The notes beneath the pieces are model-generated. The model was given only the letters and a program-made list of their open reading frames with translations. It was not told where the DNA came from and ran no database searches. From contig NZ_FOJP01000011.1 of assembly GCF_900111835.1 (NCBI RefSeq), positions 103,455 to 167,454 on the forward strand: a stretch of DNA of 64,000 bases, read 5' to 3'. Positions 19,120 to 27,796 of the stretch are shown here, in pieces (positions within the stretch are counted from its first letter, which is position 1; each line of letters begins with the position of its first letter). The position numbers and the translations under genes were made by a program. The DNA is from Metapseudomonas otitidis (GTDB taxonomy: Bacteria; Pseudomonadota; Gammaproteobacteria; Pseudomonadales; Pseudomonadaceae).

Positions 19120-19938
19120 TCAGTCGACGCTCAGGGTGCCCCAGAAGGTGTCGGTGGATGAGTAGGGGTAGGTCTTGCCGTCGTATTGCAGGGTCTTCTT
19201 CACCGTGCGCAGCGGCTTGTCGTCGTCGTCGCTCACCTGGGCGGAGAGGATCAGGTCGGCGAACCCGTGGCTGATCTTCGGGCCGATGGCCAGGGTCATC
19301 CGCGCGTGCTCGGAGCGGAAGCGGTCGTTGTTCACGCAACTGGTGCCCTGCACGGTGATCCACTCCCGCAGGTAGCCGGTGAATACCGGGCGCAGGGTGG
19401 CGGCCTCGCCGGGGACGAACAGCGTCAGCTCGTCGAACTGGCCCGCGTCCGGGCAACTGGGCCCACGGGCCTGGCTGCTGATCACCACGCCGAAGGCACG
19501 CACGTCCTTGGCCAGGCGGTAGCGCGCGGTGTCCAGCCAGAGGCTGTCGGCGCTGATCTCCAGCAGGGCGTCTTCTTCCAGGTTGCCTTCATGGCGCTCC
19601 AGGATGCGCCCGCTGGCGCTGTCCACCCGTGCCACCAGCAGGTGCAGCAGGCGTTCACCGGGCGTGCTACCGCTGGCGTCGCTGTCGTAGGCCAGGGCCA
19701 CCACGCTCTGCCGGGCGTCGTCCGGCCAGCGCTTGCAGGCGGCGGCCACCAGCGGGCCTTCGCTGTCGTAGCTCGGCTGTTGCCAGCCTTTCTGGCCCAG
19801 TTGCTGGGCGATGCCGTTCAGCAATGCGGGTTCACAGGGCTGTGCATCGCGGGCCCAGGCGGGGTTGGCCAAGCTGGCGGCGGCCGCCAGCAGCCAGGGC
19901 AGGGCGCGTAGCAGGGGGCGATGGAGGCGACGGTCCAT
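19120..19938 (-). CDS. Exported protein of unknown function
   Basis: This protein of about 272 residues is not recognised. It begins MDRRLHRPLLRALPWLLAAA, a clear signal peptide with a probable AWA-R cleavage site, preceded by AGGA. An in-frame ATG 36 bases further upstream has no ribosome site. The mature part has four or five cysteines, suggesting disulfides, and a beta-rich pattern (VVALAYDSDASG, LHLLVARVDSASGRIL). It probably acts in the periplasm. It is convergent with the sensor kinase gene and lies in the same direction as the next small exported protein. Confidence 0.7.
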   Translation of the reverse strand: MDRRLHRPLLRALPWLLAAAASLANPAWARDAQPCEPALLNGIAQQLGQKGWQQPSYDSEGPLVAAACKRWPDDARQSVVALAYDSDASGSTPGERLLHLLVARVDSASGRILERHEGNLEEDALLEISADSLWLDTARYRLAKDVRAFGVVISSQARGPSCPDAGQFDELTLFVPGEAATLRPVFTGYLREWITVQGTSCVNNDRFRSEHARMTLAIGPKISHGFADLILSAQVSDDDDKPLRTVKKTLQYDGKTYPYSSTDTFWGTLSVD

Positions 19939-20009
19939 GTGCGGGTGTCCTGAGTGGAGAGAAGGGTGGGGCATTCTAGCGCCCGGCGGGACTTGGCGGC
20001 GTACGCCGG

Positions 20010-20528
20010 TCAGCCGTCGAACACCTGGCAGCCGAAGTAGAACGTCCCGGGCGGCGACGCGCTGTCGGTGCCGACGAAGAAGGCATCCGGGAAGGGGGTG
20101 TCGTCGGAAGCCTGGCCGACTTCTTTGCGGTACTGCCCGCGTCCCCAGCCGCTGGTGTCCAGTTCATCCTTGGGCACGGGCTGCACGCCGGTCCTGCCGA
20201 CGAAGGCTGCCAGGTCGCCGGTGGCTTGCGTGTAGAACACCGCGCCGCTGTCGCCCCGGTACCAGAGGGCGCTGATCGGCACGCCCAGCACCTCGACCGG
20301 TTGCGGCAGGCGGTACTCCAGGTCGATCAGGCCGTCTTCGTCATGGTCCACGGCGACGATGCCGTTGGCCTTGAACAGTGCCTTCACCGCATCGTCGCGG
20401 GCATCCAGCGGGGCCTGCTGGCAGGTCAGCGCCTTCTCCAGCGCACCGGCCACCTGGGCGTCCAGCGCGAAGGCGGGTGAGCTGGCCCAGAGCAGGGCGA
20501 GGAGGGCAATGGGATTCCTGGGCTTCAC
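20010..20528 (-). CDS. Small exported protein of unknown function
   Basis: A GTG start preceded by AAGGAGA gives a 172-residue protein with a signal peptide ((V)KPRNPIALLALLWASSPAFA). The mature domain contains VDHDEDGLIDLEYRL, an EF-hand-like acidic loop that may bind calcium, though only one such loop is present. No family is recognised. It is tandem with the neighbouring exported-protein gene but 71 bp away, so co-transcription is uncertain. Confidence 0.65.
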   Translation of the reverse strand: MKPRNPIALLALLWASSPAFALDAQVAGALEKALTCQQAPLDARDDAVKALFKANGIVAVDHDEDGLIDLEYRLPQPVEVLGVPISALWYRGDSGAVFYTQATGDLAAFVGRTGVQPVPKDELDTSGWGRGQYRKEVGQASDDTPFPDAFFVGTDSASPPGTFYFGCQVFDG

Positions 20529-20731
20529 GGGACGGTCTCCTTGACGGTCAGCGGGCGGGCATTCTAGCGCGCCCATGGCCGCGTACCGTGATGCGCTGGG
20601 CGCTTCCGCATCGACCCCATCAGGCGGGGCCCCGACTGTTGCAGGTGAGGATCGGCCCCTTGCGCGCGGTTTGACGAAATGTTGATGAATGGAGGGCTAG
20701 CGTGACGGCTTTCCAACCCGAGGGTCACCCC

Positions 20732-21265
20732 ATGCCGTTGCCTCACTCCACCGTCCCTGCCATGGCCTTCCTCCTGGCAGTGATGTTGTCACCCGCAGCA
20801 ACGTCGGCCACCGCACAGCCGCCCGCCCAGGTCTTCGGCTGGATCGAGGAAGGGTTGCTGCTGCCGGAAAAGGCCTCCCTGAAGATCAAGCTGGACACCG
20901 GTGCGCTGACGTCCTCCATGGATGCGAAGGACCTCCAGCACTTCCAGAAGAACGGCGAGGACTGGGTGCGCTTCAAGGTGAAGGACAGCAACACCGGCAA
21001 GCCGGTGGCCATGGCGTTCGAGCGCCGCGTGGCGCGCAACGTCAAGGTCCGGGGCGCCGGGGGTGAGGAGCGGCGCCCGGTGGTCAAGCTGCGCATGTGC
21101 ATCGGTAACCGCGTCTACAACGAGGAGTTCTCCCTGAAGGACCGCGGCAAGATGCTCTACCCGGTGCTCATCGGCCGCCACACGCTCCAGCATCTGGGCG
21201 CCGTGGACGTCTCCCGGACCTTCACCACCAAACCCCGCTGCGAGGGTGATAAGTCCGGGGGCTGA
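20732..21265 (+). CDS. Retropepsin-like aspartic protease (RimK-clan zinc-protease domain family)
   Basis: This 177-residue exported protein has a signal peptide to about residue 29. The domain starts GWIEEGLLLPEKASLKIKLD, and the KLDTGALTSS motif carries the DTG of retropepsin-like proteases. RRPVVKLRMCIGNRVYNEEF and PVLIGRHTLQH are the other conserved blocks of this family (PF05618). Members were called ATP-dependent zinc proteases because of fusion to RimK-like ligases, but the fold is aspartic-protease-like. The ATG with GAGGG upstream is preferred to a GTG at 20702. Confidence 0.78.
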   Translation: MPLPHSTVPAMAFLLAVMLSPAATSATAQPPAQVFGWIEEGLLLPEKASLKIKLDTGALTSSMDAKDLQHFQKNGEDWVRFKVKDSNTGKPVAMAFERRVARNVKVRGAGGEERRPVVKLRMCIGNRVYNEEFSLKDRGKMLYPVLIGRHTLQHLGAVDVSRTFTTKPRCEGDKSGG

Positions 21266-21328
21266 GAGGGGAGGTGGCGGCAAACAATCCACCGGGCTGT
21301 TCGGCAGATCGCTTGCCCACCACTGCGC

Positions 21329-22270
21329 TTAGGAGTGTGCGAGGTTCTGCCTGGCCCATTCCTCAGCCGTCGTCACGGGGATTCCTTGCTGCTCGTTGAA
21401 CGTGCCTGGCTTCGGCCACGCGACACCCCGGCCTTGTGCGAACACCGCGCGGTATTTCTTGATGTGGTGGGTGGGGTCCTTCTCCAACTCCAGGATCAGA
21501 TGCTCGACGGTCCACACGTTGCGTTTGAAAGGGCGCCCCAGCACTCGCTCGAGCATGCCCGCGACCTGCCCATAGGTAACGGTGTCGCCTGAGAGGTAGA
21601 TGATCTGGTTGCGGAAGCGCGGCTCGAAGAAAACGATCTCGGCGGTCAGGGCACCGATATCATCCGGCGTCGTGAGCGTGACGCTGTTTTCGAGGCTGCC
21701 CAGTGCGTTCAGGGTGTCGTTTTCGAAGTCGACCACCTCGAACACCGGCTCGAAAAGGAAGCTGGTGAACATGCCCGTCGAAATGATCACCCACTCGGTT
21801 TTGTCCTGGGCGCGAAGCAGCTCGCGCACATCGAGTTGCGCATCGAACAGGTCCTGGGGGCTGCCCCGGCCGATCACTTCGAAGTCCACGCCAAACTGCC
21901 AGGGGAAATAGCGCTTCACGCCCGACTTCAGCGCTGCCGTCGCCAGTTTCATGGGTGTTTCACGGCCTGCGACCATGCCTGCGCACCCTATTACGGTGTC
22001 GAACCGTGCGAACACCTCAGCGAGTTGATCGATCGAGTCGTTCACCAGGTCTGCGGCGACCATCTGGATGCCCAGACTCCGCAGCTCATCGATCTCCACC
22101 TTCTTCTCGGGCACTTGGGTGTTGATGGTCGAGTCCCTCAGCAGGACGCTGATCTGGGAGCCGGGCGCGCGCTGCGCTACGCGCGCAAGATTGCGCAAAA
22201 CGGGTAGGCCGAGTTCACCGGCGCCTAGAACGAGAATTGATTGGGGAGCAAGCTGTGCCACTTCGGTCAT
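21329..22270 (-). CDS. NmrA/isoflavone-reductase-like NAD(P)-binding protein
   Basis: This 313-residue atypical short-chain dehydrogenase has the Rossmann motif ILVLGAGELGLPVLRNLA at residues about 11-28 and the region KRYFPWQFGVDFEVIGRG typical of phenylcoumaran/isoflavone reductase-like enzymes. It should bind NADPH and reduce a small molecule or act as a redox sensor. The frame is open for 61 more codons upstream, but MTEVAQLAPQ is the natural start. It is divergent from an HxlR regulator, a frequent pairing in redox-responsive loci. Confidence 0.82.
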   Translation of the reverse strand: MTEVAQLAPQSILVLGAGELGLPVLRNLARVAQRAPGSQISVLLRDSTINTQVPEKKVEIDELRSLGIQMVAADLVNDSIDQLAEVFARFDTVIGCAGMVAGRETPMKLATAALKSGVKRYFPWQFGVDFEVIGRGSPQDLFDAQLDVRELLRAQDKTEWVIISTGMFTSFLFEPVFEVVDFENDTLNALGSLENSVTLTTPDDIGALTAEIVFFEPRFRNQIIYLSGDTVTYGQVAGMLERVLGRPFKRNVWTVEHLILELEKDPTHHIKKYRAVFAQGRGVAWPKPGTFNEQQGIPVTTAEEWARQNLAHS

Positions 22271-22360
22271 CTCCGAATTCGTTGTCGATAAGATGAGCAA
22301 ATGCTTGCATGCTTCGGCAGCACCCGTAAGAAGGCACACGCGTGATACCAGGGGGAAGAA

Positions 22361-22819
22361 ATGACCGATCAGGAAATACTTGGACAGGCGGAAATCATCT
22401 GCCAGACGCTCCGAGAAGACGACGATGGCGTCAGGCGGGAGGTGCTCGCCCACGCAGGCAGTCGCTGGTCATTGGGCATCCTGCACGCCCTGGGCGTGTA
22501 CGGCACGATGCGCCACGCGGAGATAAAACGGCAGATGGCTGGCGTAACCCAGCGGATGCTGACGAAGACGCTGCGCTCCATGGAGCGGGATGGCCTGCTG
22601 ACCCGACGCGAGTTCGACGAGATTCCGCCCCGTGTCGAATACGAGCTGACGCCACTGGGCATGGGCCTGCTGGTCCGCATGTCTCCTATCTGGACCTGGG
22701 TCGTCGAGAACGTCGAAGCGTTCCGCACGGCCCGTCGCGTCTTCGATAGCCAGGAGGGCAGGAAGCCTTCCTGGCAAGTTCCCGTACCAGCACTCCCTGA
22801 ACGCGACCCCTCCGAGTAA
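22361..22819 (+). CDS. HxlR-family transcriptional regulator
   Basis: This 152-residue winged-helix protein carries the HxlR pattern: RWSLGILHALGVYGTMRHAE, then MAGVTQRMLTKTLRSMERDG, then VEYELTPLGMGLL. HxlR proteins commonly respond to aldehydes, quinones or disulfide stress. The gene is 90 bp from the divergent NmrA-like reductase, its probable target. A GGGGGA ribosome site precedes the ATG. Confidence 0.88.
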   Translation: MTDQEILGQAEIICQTLREDDDGVRREVLAHAGSRWSLGILHALGVYGTMRHAEIKRQMAGVTQRMLTKTLRSMERDGLLTRREFDEIPPRVEYELTPLGMGLLVRMSPIWTWVVENVEAFRTARRVFDSQEGRKPSWQVPVPALPERDPSE

Positions 22820-22994
22820 TCGCATCCATTTCTGTCTTCATCACTCCCTCGCCATCCAGCAACCGCTTTACACAGGGGGCGCTTAGTACAGCTGTACGAG
22901 TTGACCCTGCCGGGCGCCAGTCGATAGATTCCGGCCCTCTTCGCAGCGGGGCCCCTCGCCCCGCAGCCCTCACCGTGGCAAGGAACGGCCCGTC

Positions 22995-23654
22995 ATGCAC
23001 AAGATCACGCCCTTACTGCTCACCAGCGCCCTGGCATTCATCTGCCTGCCCAGCCACGCCGAGTACATCGAGCCCTTCAGCTGCAGGAACGGCTACTTCC
23101 CCTCCGAGGGCAAGTTCACCAAGCTCTACACCGTCGTGGGCAAGCACCAGACGCACTTCTTCAAGGACACCGAGGGCTGCCCCGAATCGGAGGGGTGCAT
23201 GCAGAAGGCCTACGTCATCGAGGGCGATGAGGTGCTGGTCAACAAGATCGAAGGCGACTGGGCCTGTGCCTGGTACCAGGGCAAGAAGCGTGAAACCGTG
23301 GGCTGGATCGTGCTGGAGAACCTCGCACCGGCCGCCGACCCCGTGCCCCAATCCACCGACTGGCTGGGCACCTGGAAGACCCCGGCAAGCTCCATCACCA
23401 TCGAACAGCAAGAGCAGGGCAATGGCCTGCACGTGACCGGTGATGCCATCTGGGGCACCGGCGCCAGCGCCCACGTCGGGGAGATCGACGGCACCCTCAA
23501 GCCAGAAGGCCGCTACGCAATGACCAAGGAAGGCGACGGCAAGTACGACTGTGCTGTGGAGTTCAGCCGGGTCGGCCGCTTCCTGATCGTGGATGACAAC
23601 AACAATTGCGGCGGCATGAATGTGAGTTTTGATGGGGTTTACGTCAGGGAGTAG
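22995..23654 (+). CDS. Exported protein of unknown function
   Basis: This 219-residue protein has a signal peptide (MHKITPLLLTSALAFICLPSHA). The mature part has two segments: an N-terminal region with about four cysteines and an SH3-like pattern (AYVIEGDEVLVNKIEGDWAC then GWIVLENL), and a C-terminal beta-rich region (WLGTWKTPASSITIEQ ... GRFLIVDDNNNCGG) resembling lipocalin-like or copper-resistance-like small barrels. No catalytic motif was seen. It probably acts in the periplasm. It is the last normal-GC gene before the AT-rich island. Confidence 0.72.
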   Translation: MHKITPLLLTSALAFICLPSHAEYIEPFSCRNGYFPSEGKFTKLYTVVGKHQTHFFKDTEGCPESEGCMQKAYVIEGDEVLVNKIEGDWACAWYQGKKRETVGWIVLENLAPAADPVPQSTDWLGTWKTPASSITIEQQEQGNGLHVTGDAIWGTGASAHVGEIDGTLKPEGRYAMTKEGDGKYDCAVEFSRVGRFLIVDDNNNCGGMNVSFDGVYVRE

Positions 23655-24467
23655 TGGGGCAAGGTGAGTGCACCGGTTCAGCGGGGGCAGGCGCCGTTTC
23701 ACGTCCTGCCCGCGCGCTCTGATTGGCCGCTCGCACCCTGCGAGAACACCCTGATTGGATCGGAGAAGCCCCCCACTTCCCGAATGCCGGAGGGACGCAG
23801 GCCCTAAACGTTGAGCGCGTTCTGCTTGGCGGCCTGAACGATGAGTTGCGTTGTGACCCAGTGACACCTGCCACGGATCAGCGACTCTGGCCAGTGCATG
23901 GCAGCGTGTGGTCGGTCGGGCGTTACTGCTGATGTTTCTGGCATGGAGATTAAAGGCACTTCCAGTCCATTCGATTGCCGTTGATGTCGAGTAACGACGG
24001 TAGAGCTTGAGATGAGAAACAAGAGGTTCCTTGGTATTGCTGGGTATGGCGTGCCTACCTGTCCGGACCAATAAGCCCCAGTCGTGAATGGAGTGAATGA
24101 CCTATTAGCTAGATACCTTTAGTGAATGTTTATCGTCTAGCTAAATAGTTCGGAATTTTAAAGGGGGTATACTGACTTTATTAAATATATTTTCGCATTG
24201 CCTCGTCTGGTAAATTTCTGATATTTATTTAGGCGGCTTAAAATTTCATGCAGAGTTTTGGTTTGGCTCTTATGGGTGGTTATTGTTTGGCTAAATCAGT
24301 GGTCGAAGGTGATCTGGCTCTACTTGTATGGGTTGGAAACTGCTCTATATCTGCCTTGTTCTAAAAATTTGTGCAAAATCTGAATGCGTTCCTTGTGTGT
24401 TGTGGTAGAGGTTGTCTGTTGGTGTCATATATTTTTCGTGTGCATGAATACAGTGTGTGCCATGCTT
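23655..24467. other. Long non-coding stretch leading into the AT-rich island
   Basis: No convincing gene is seen in these 813 bp. The first 400 bp keep moderate GC and include a minus-strand frame open from 24022 to 23804 whose product is not recognised. From about 24060 the sequence turns sharply AT-rich with many short stops. No inverted-repeat ends or integrase remnant could be recognised. Confidence 0.6.
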
Positions 24468-25724
24468 TTAGTTGGTGGATGCGTTTATCGACTGTGTAAC
24501 TGTGCCTTCCCTGATTTTTTTATATGCTTGCCAGTCAAATTTACAGAGGAAATCTGCTGCGCAACTGGCTCCCTCTATGAATAGATCGATTTTATGTTTT
24601 TCGGACATTTCGAAGTCTAGCCAGTTAAATCCCTCTGCAGGAATCCATGTAACTAGCCTGCTGTAATCGGGGTTTCGATGAATGAAATCGTAGTCTAGGG
24701 TGTGTCTTGAGGCATTGAAAATTGCCCCGAGCAAATCCAAGGGGCCTTCAATTTTCTTTAGTCTTCTGTCTAGTTCCAGCTTTACTCCGAATGTGGGTGC
24801 TTTGGGTATGGCGCTGGGGTTGTGAAATATGTCAATAGGGAAGTTTGACATTATTCCTCCGTCCATAAAGAGCACTTGGTCCGGGAGTTTTCCTTCTTCC
24901 TCGATCAAGTACCCTGCCAGCTTCTCCCATCTGGCTTCAGCATTAATGTCTTTAGGGATGCCAGTTACTTTCATTGGATGGAAGAAAAATGGTATTGACA
25001 TGGAGGCTCTGGCAAAGAGCGCTGGACTGATCTTGTTCACCTCTTTCCAGTAGAGCTCGGCCATTCGTGGGAGTTCTACTTTTGTTTCTGTGGTGACGTC
25101 GGCAGTGATTATTGCCAGTCTGAATATTTCGTCTACTTGTTTTTCCCAGGTCTCCCCGGATCTTAGTTTTAACTTGGGTGCGTCATGCATTCTGTCTTTT
25201 AGATCTGAATAGTTTTTTATCTGATTGGAGAGTAATATTTTTTGCAGCCACTCATAAAACGCAATTCCGGGGTTTAGGCCGAGGTCGTTTTTAAGGTTAT
25301 CTATGGTCTGAATGGCTTTGAATGCTAATTTGAAATTTCCGACTCCATTGATCCAGCTTTCAATTAGCTCTTTGGAATCTGAGTCGCCATCAACAAAATC
25401 GTAGAAATTTTGGTTGGCCAGCAAATTTAGAAGCTTGTCGCCCTTAGGCTGATTGGGTTTTCCCAGTGCCGCTATGAGTAGTGCATTTATAGAGCCGGCG
25501 GAAGTTCCGCCCAAGCCCAAAAAACGAATTCCTGCACATTCTAAGGCATAGGTATAACCTACGAGAGCAATGCCAAGCATGCCGCCGCCTTCCATAACCA
25601 AATCTACATATTGATTTCCATCGTCGTCGAGTACGTCGCTGAAATGTTTGCTCTTACAATGGGTCTGGATTTTATCCAGGATGTCCAAGGTCCGTTTGTC
25701 TTCGAGGAATAAACTGATATCCAT
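24468..25724 (-). CDS. Patatin-like phospholipase
   Basis: This 418-residue protein has all patatin hallmarks: oxyanion hole MEGGGMLGIA (Gly46-48), nucleophile elbow GGTSAGS with Ser75, and the catalytic Asp288 in MDGGIMSNFP. Such enzymes cleave acyl chains from membrane phospholipids. There is no signal peptide or membrane helix, so it is cytosolic. The ATG with AAAGG upstream is preferred to one 17 codons earlier. Base composition and codon use are AT-rich, unlike the rest of the window, showing acquisition. Patatins serve as membrane-attacking effectors in some anti-phage systems such as CBASS CapV, but no cyclase gene is present here. Confidence 0.88.
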   Translation of the reverse strand: MDISLFLEDKRTLDILDKIQTHCKSKHFSDVLDDDGNQYVDLVMEGGGMLGIALVGYTYALECAGIRFLGLGGTSAGSINALLIAALGKPNQPKGDKLLNLLANQNFYDFVDGDSDSKELIESWINGVGNFKLAFKAIQTIDNLKNDLGLNPGIAFYEWLQKILLSNQIKNYSDLKDRMHDAPKLKLRSGETWEKQVDEIFRLAIITADVTTETKVELPRMAELYWKEVNKISPALFARASMSIPFFFHPMKVTGIPKDINAEARWEKLAGYLIEEEGKLPDQVLFMDGGIMSNFPIDIFHNPSAIPKAPTFGVKLELDRRLKKIEGPLDLLGAIFNASRHTLDYDFIHRNPDYSRLVTWIPAEGFNWLDFEMSEKHKIDLFIEGASCAADFLCKFDWQAYKKIREGTVTQSINASTN

Positions 25725-26066
25725 TTTTTTGCCTTTGTTTTTTTGCTGGGTAAGTAGAAGTGTAGCGTAGATCATTTTTTGGTTTTTTAAAGTTGGCTTT
25801 AGGTGTATCTATATTTCTTTGCGCTTAGTGGTCGTGACTTATGTATTGCAGAGAGGGTAATTGTTAATTTGGTGACACAGGGTAAAGGGTGTTCGATGGC
25901 TGTTTTGCACATTTGCTAGGTGATGCTAGAGTTCTTGAGATTTCCGAAAATTAAAAATTAATAAGAGGGTACGAGGTCGTGGTGATGGATTGAAATTTGC
26001 GCTGAGTGGTCAATAAGGTTGCAAATATAATTTTCATCTAATTGCTAATATTTAAATGGAGTGGGT
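25725..26066. promoter_or_regulatory. AT-rich divergent intergenic region
   Basis: This 342-bp gap separates the divergent patatin and EVE genes and must hold both promoters. It is very AT-rich. No operator dyad or structured RNA stands out by eye. Confidence 0.5.
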
Positions 26067-26495
26067 ATGAATTACTGGATTTTTCAGTGCAAGAAGGAAA
26101 AGTACGACATATCAAGTTCTGAGGTCTTGTTTTCTGGCATGACAGGGTGGTGGAAGGCAAATCAATATAGATCGGATATGTCGGTTGGTGATGTGGTGTT
26201 TTTTTGGCTTGCTGGAGATGCACAGTACAGAGGTATATATGGAAGGGGTGAAATAACATCTAAGCCATATCAGTGGCAAAGCGAGTCTAAAAAGGGATAT
26301 TCGGTTGATGTGATATGTAGTAGGAGGCTTGATCAACCCATCTTGGCTACTGATGTAAAGAGCGTCAGAGATTTGGCTAATATCCAGATTTTAAATATGC
26401 CAATGGGAAGTAATTTTCTTTTAAGTAAGAGTGAAGGTTTGATCTTGGAGGAGTTGTTTGCAAAACGTGTGAAGGAGCAAGGTCATGAGCGTTGA
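26067..26495 (+). CDS. Stand-alone EVE-domain protein
   Basis: This 142-residue protein begins MNYWIFQCKKEKYDI and continues with SGMTGWWKANQYRSDMSVGD, VVFFWLAGDAQYRGIYGRGE and a C-terminal basic helix. This is the EVE fold, a PUA-related pocket that binds modified bases such as 5-methylcytosine in DNA or RNA. In bacteria EVE domains are often fused or linked to restriction and defence proteins. The ATG with GGAG five bases upstream is preferred to an in-frame GTG six bases earlier. The gene is AT-rich and overlaps the next gene by 11 bases. Confidence 0.8.
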   Translation: MNYWIFQCKKEKYDISSSEVLFSGMTGWWKANQYRSDMSVGDVVFFWLAGDAQYRGIYGRGEITSKPYQWQSESKKGYSVDVICSRRLDQPILATDVKSVRDLANIQILNMPMGSNFLLSKSEGLILEELFAKRVKEQGHER

Positions 26496-26958
26496 TCTCT
26501 CGAAGTGGCGAGAAATAATAGATGCCGCCAGTAAACCTCTTTCCTTGGTTGCGTTGATGTTGCTTGTGATTATGTCTTTGTTTTTGTTTAAAAAAGATTC
26601 TGGGTATGGTGTCGTTCAGTACGCGCTTCTGGCGGTCTGTGTATTGGGCGTTCTCTTTGTGGCGGTGTATGAGATGGCATCTAGAAAATCAGCGAGTGCT
26701 CGTGAGGTCGCGGCGCTGGCAGAAACTCTAGGGGAATGTGTCGCTAGGGCATCTCATGCTCATATCTCTAACTTGGAGATTCCTCAGGAAAGAGTGGAGG
26801 CATATGCCCGACTTGCAGCTTTCGTTAAAGGTAGGTCTGGAGTGACAAATGCTGAGTTTCGGAGCGTCGTTAGTGAAGCTATTGTTTTTTATGCGTACAC
26901 TCAGGGCGGGTGTAGTAAGGCTGCAATTGATGCATATATGGATGAGCTTAACTCATAG
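26485..26958 (+). CDS. Two-helix membrane protein coupled to the EVE gene
   Basis: This 157-residue protein is not recognised. It has two transmembrane helices (about residues 17-34, PLSLVALMLLVIMSLFLF; and 42-62, VQYALLAVCVLGVLFVAVY) separated by a short loop, then a helical cytosolic tail of about 95 residues rich in Ala and Glu. The AAGGAG site lies inside the EVE gene and the two reading frames overlap by 11 bases, so the pair is co-translated. The architecture would suit a membrane effector or anchor for the EVE protein; this is inference. Confidence 0.72.
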   Translation: MSVDLSKWREIIDAASKPLSLVALMLLVIMSLFLFKKDSGYGVVQYALLAVCVLGVLFVAVYEMASRKSASAREVAALAETLGECVARASHAHISNLEIPQERVEAYARLAAFVKGRSGVTNAEFRSVVSEAIVFYAYTQGGCSKAAIDAYMDELNS

Positions 26959-27059
26959 CAAACTGCTAGAGATTTCGTGAAGGCTGCTTGAGTTCTGAGC
27001 CTGTTTTCTCAGCGGGTCTGTTAATGGGGTTTCTGATCAGAAATATCAATTTCTTATAT

Positions 27060-27089
27060 AAAAACGCCGCACTCCCATGCGGCGTTTTT
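27060..27089. terminator. Bidirectional intrinsic terminator at the island edge
   Basis: AAAAACGCCGCA (27060-27071) pairs perfectly with TGCGGCGTTTTT (27078-27089) around a 6-base loop. A-run and T-run flank the GC stem, so it can stop transcription from both sides: the EVE-membrane pair on the left and the BRO-N gene on the right. Confidence 0.9.
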
Positions 27090-27101
27090 CATTTCTGCAC
27101 T

Positions 27102-27599
27102 TTAGAAAAACCGCCTCCAACTCGGCCCATCCCCCAACAGCGGGTCGTCATGCACCGCCATGAAACGCGGCAAGTCCTGCCGGGCGATCCAGGTTTCGCT
27201 TTGCCAGTGCAGCGCGGCGATGCGCTGGTTGGCCCAAGTCATGAGAATGCGCCTCGGGCTGGCGTGCGGGTCGCGGTGGTAGTCGTGGAGGGTGGGGATC
27301 ACTTCGTCGCTGAGCCATTGGCTGAGGGCGCAGTGCTCGGGGTGGCCGAAGCGGTAGAGGGCGCGGTAGAGGCCGGCTTCGCTGACCAATTCCACCTCTT
27401 CGCAGCGGCCTGTGCTGTAGCGCAGAAAAGCGAAGCGGAATTGGTGGGGGTAGAGGCGTTTGGTCAGGCGGTAGGGCCGGGTGGCGGCGATCATCAGGGC
27501 GAAGTCGAGGGCGACGAACCAGGGGCGGTTGTCGATCATGACGGCGCGCAGTTGGTGGCAGTGGCGTTGGAAGGTGATGGGGGTAAATGCGTCATGCAT
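27102..27599 (-). CDS. BRO-N-domain protein
   Basis: This protein of about 165 residues starts MHDAFTPITFQRHCHQLRAV and has the BRO-N pattern: a beta-hairpin start, IDNRPWFVALDFALMIAATRP, then LVSEAGLYRALYRFGHPEHC and LSQWLSDEVIPTLHDYH. BRO-N domains are DNA-binding modules of phage antirepressors and of many Pseudomonas chromosomal genes. An ATG eight codons upstream (27623) is an alternative start. Base composition is normal, so it is not part of the AT-rich island proper. Target and partner are unknown. Confidence 0.78.
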   Translation of the reverse strand: MHDAFTPITFQRHCHQLRAVMIDNRPWFVALDFALMIAATRPYRLTKRLYPHQFRFAFLRYSTGRCEEVELVSEAGLYRALYRFGHPEHCALSQWLSDEVIPTLHDYHRDPHASPRRILMTWANQRIAALHWQSETWIARQDLPRFMAVHDDPLLGDGPSWRRFF

Positions 27600-27796
27600 G
27601 GCGAAGTTCCAATTAAGGTCCATTTGCTTACCGTCAGTTAGGCCAGCCGAGCCGATTACGGCTTTGCGGGTTTGGCTGAAGGCAACTCGCCTACTAATTC
27701 GGGCTGTCAACCCCGGCCACGGGATTGACCGTGACCGGCGCAGGATAGGGATGGGCAGGTGCGAGGGCAAGAGGTTCGGGCGATGCCGTTCGCGGC

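Noticed and set aside
23804..24022. Minus-strand small gene of 72 codons
   Set aside because: No ribosome site or recognisable domain was seen; it may be decayed DNA.
24468..25724. CBASS system based on the patatin gene
   Set aside because: No CD-NTase, HORMA/TRIP13 or E1/E2-like gene is present in the island, so only a general defence suggestion is justified.
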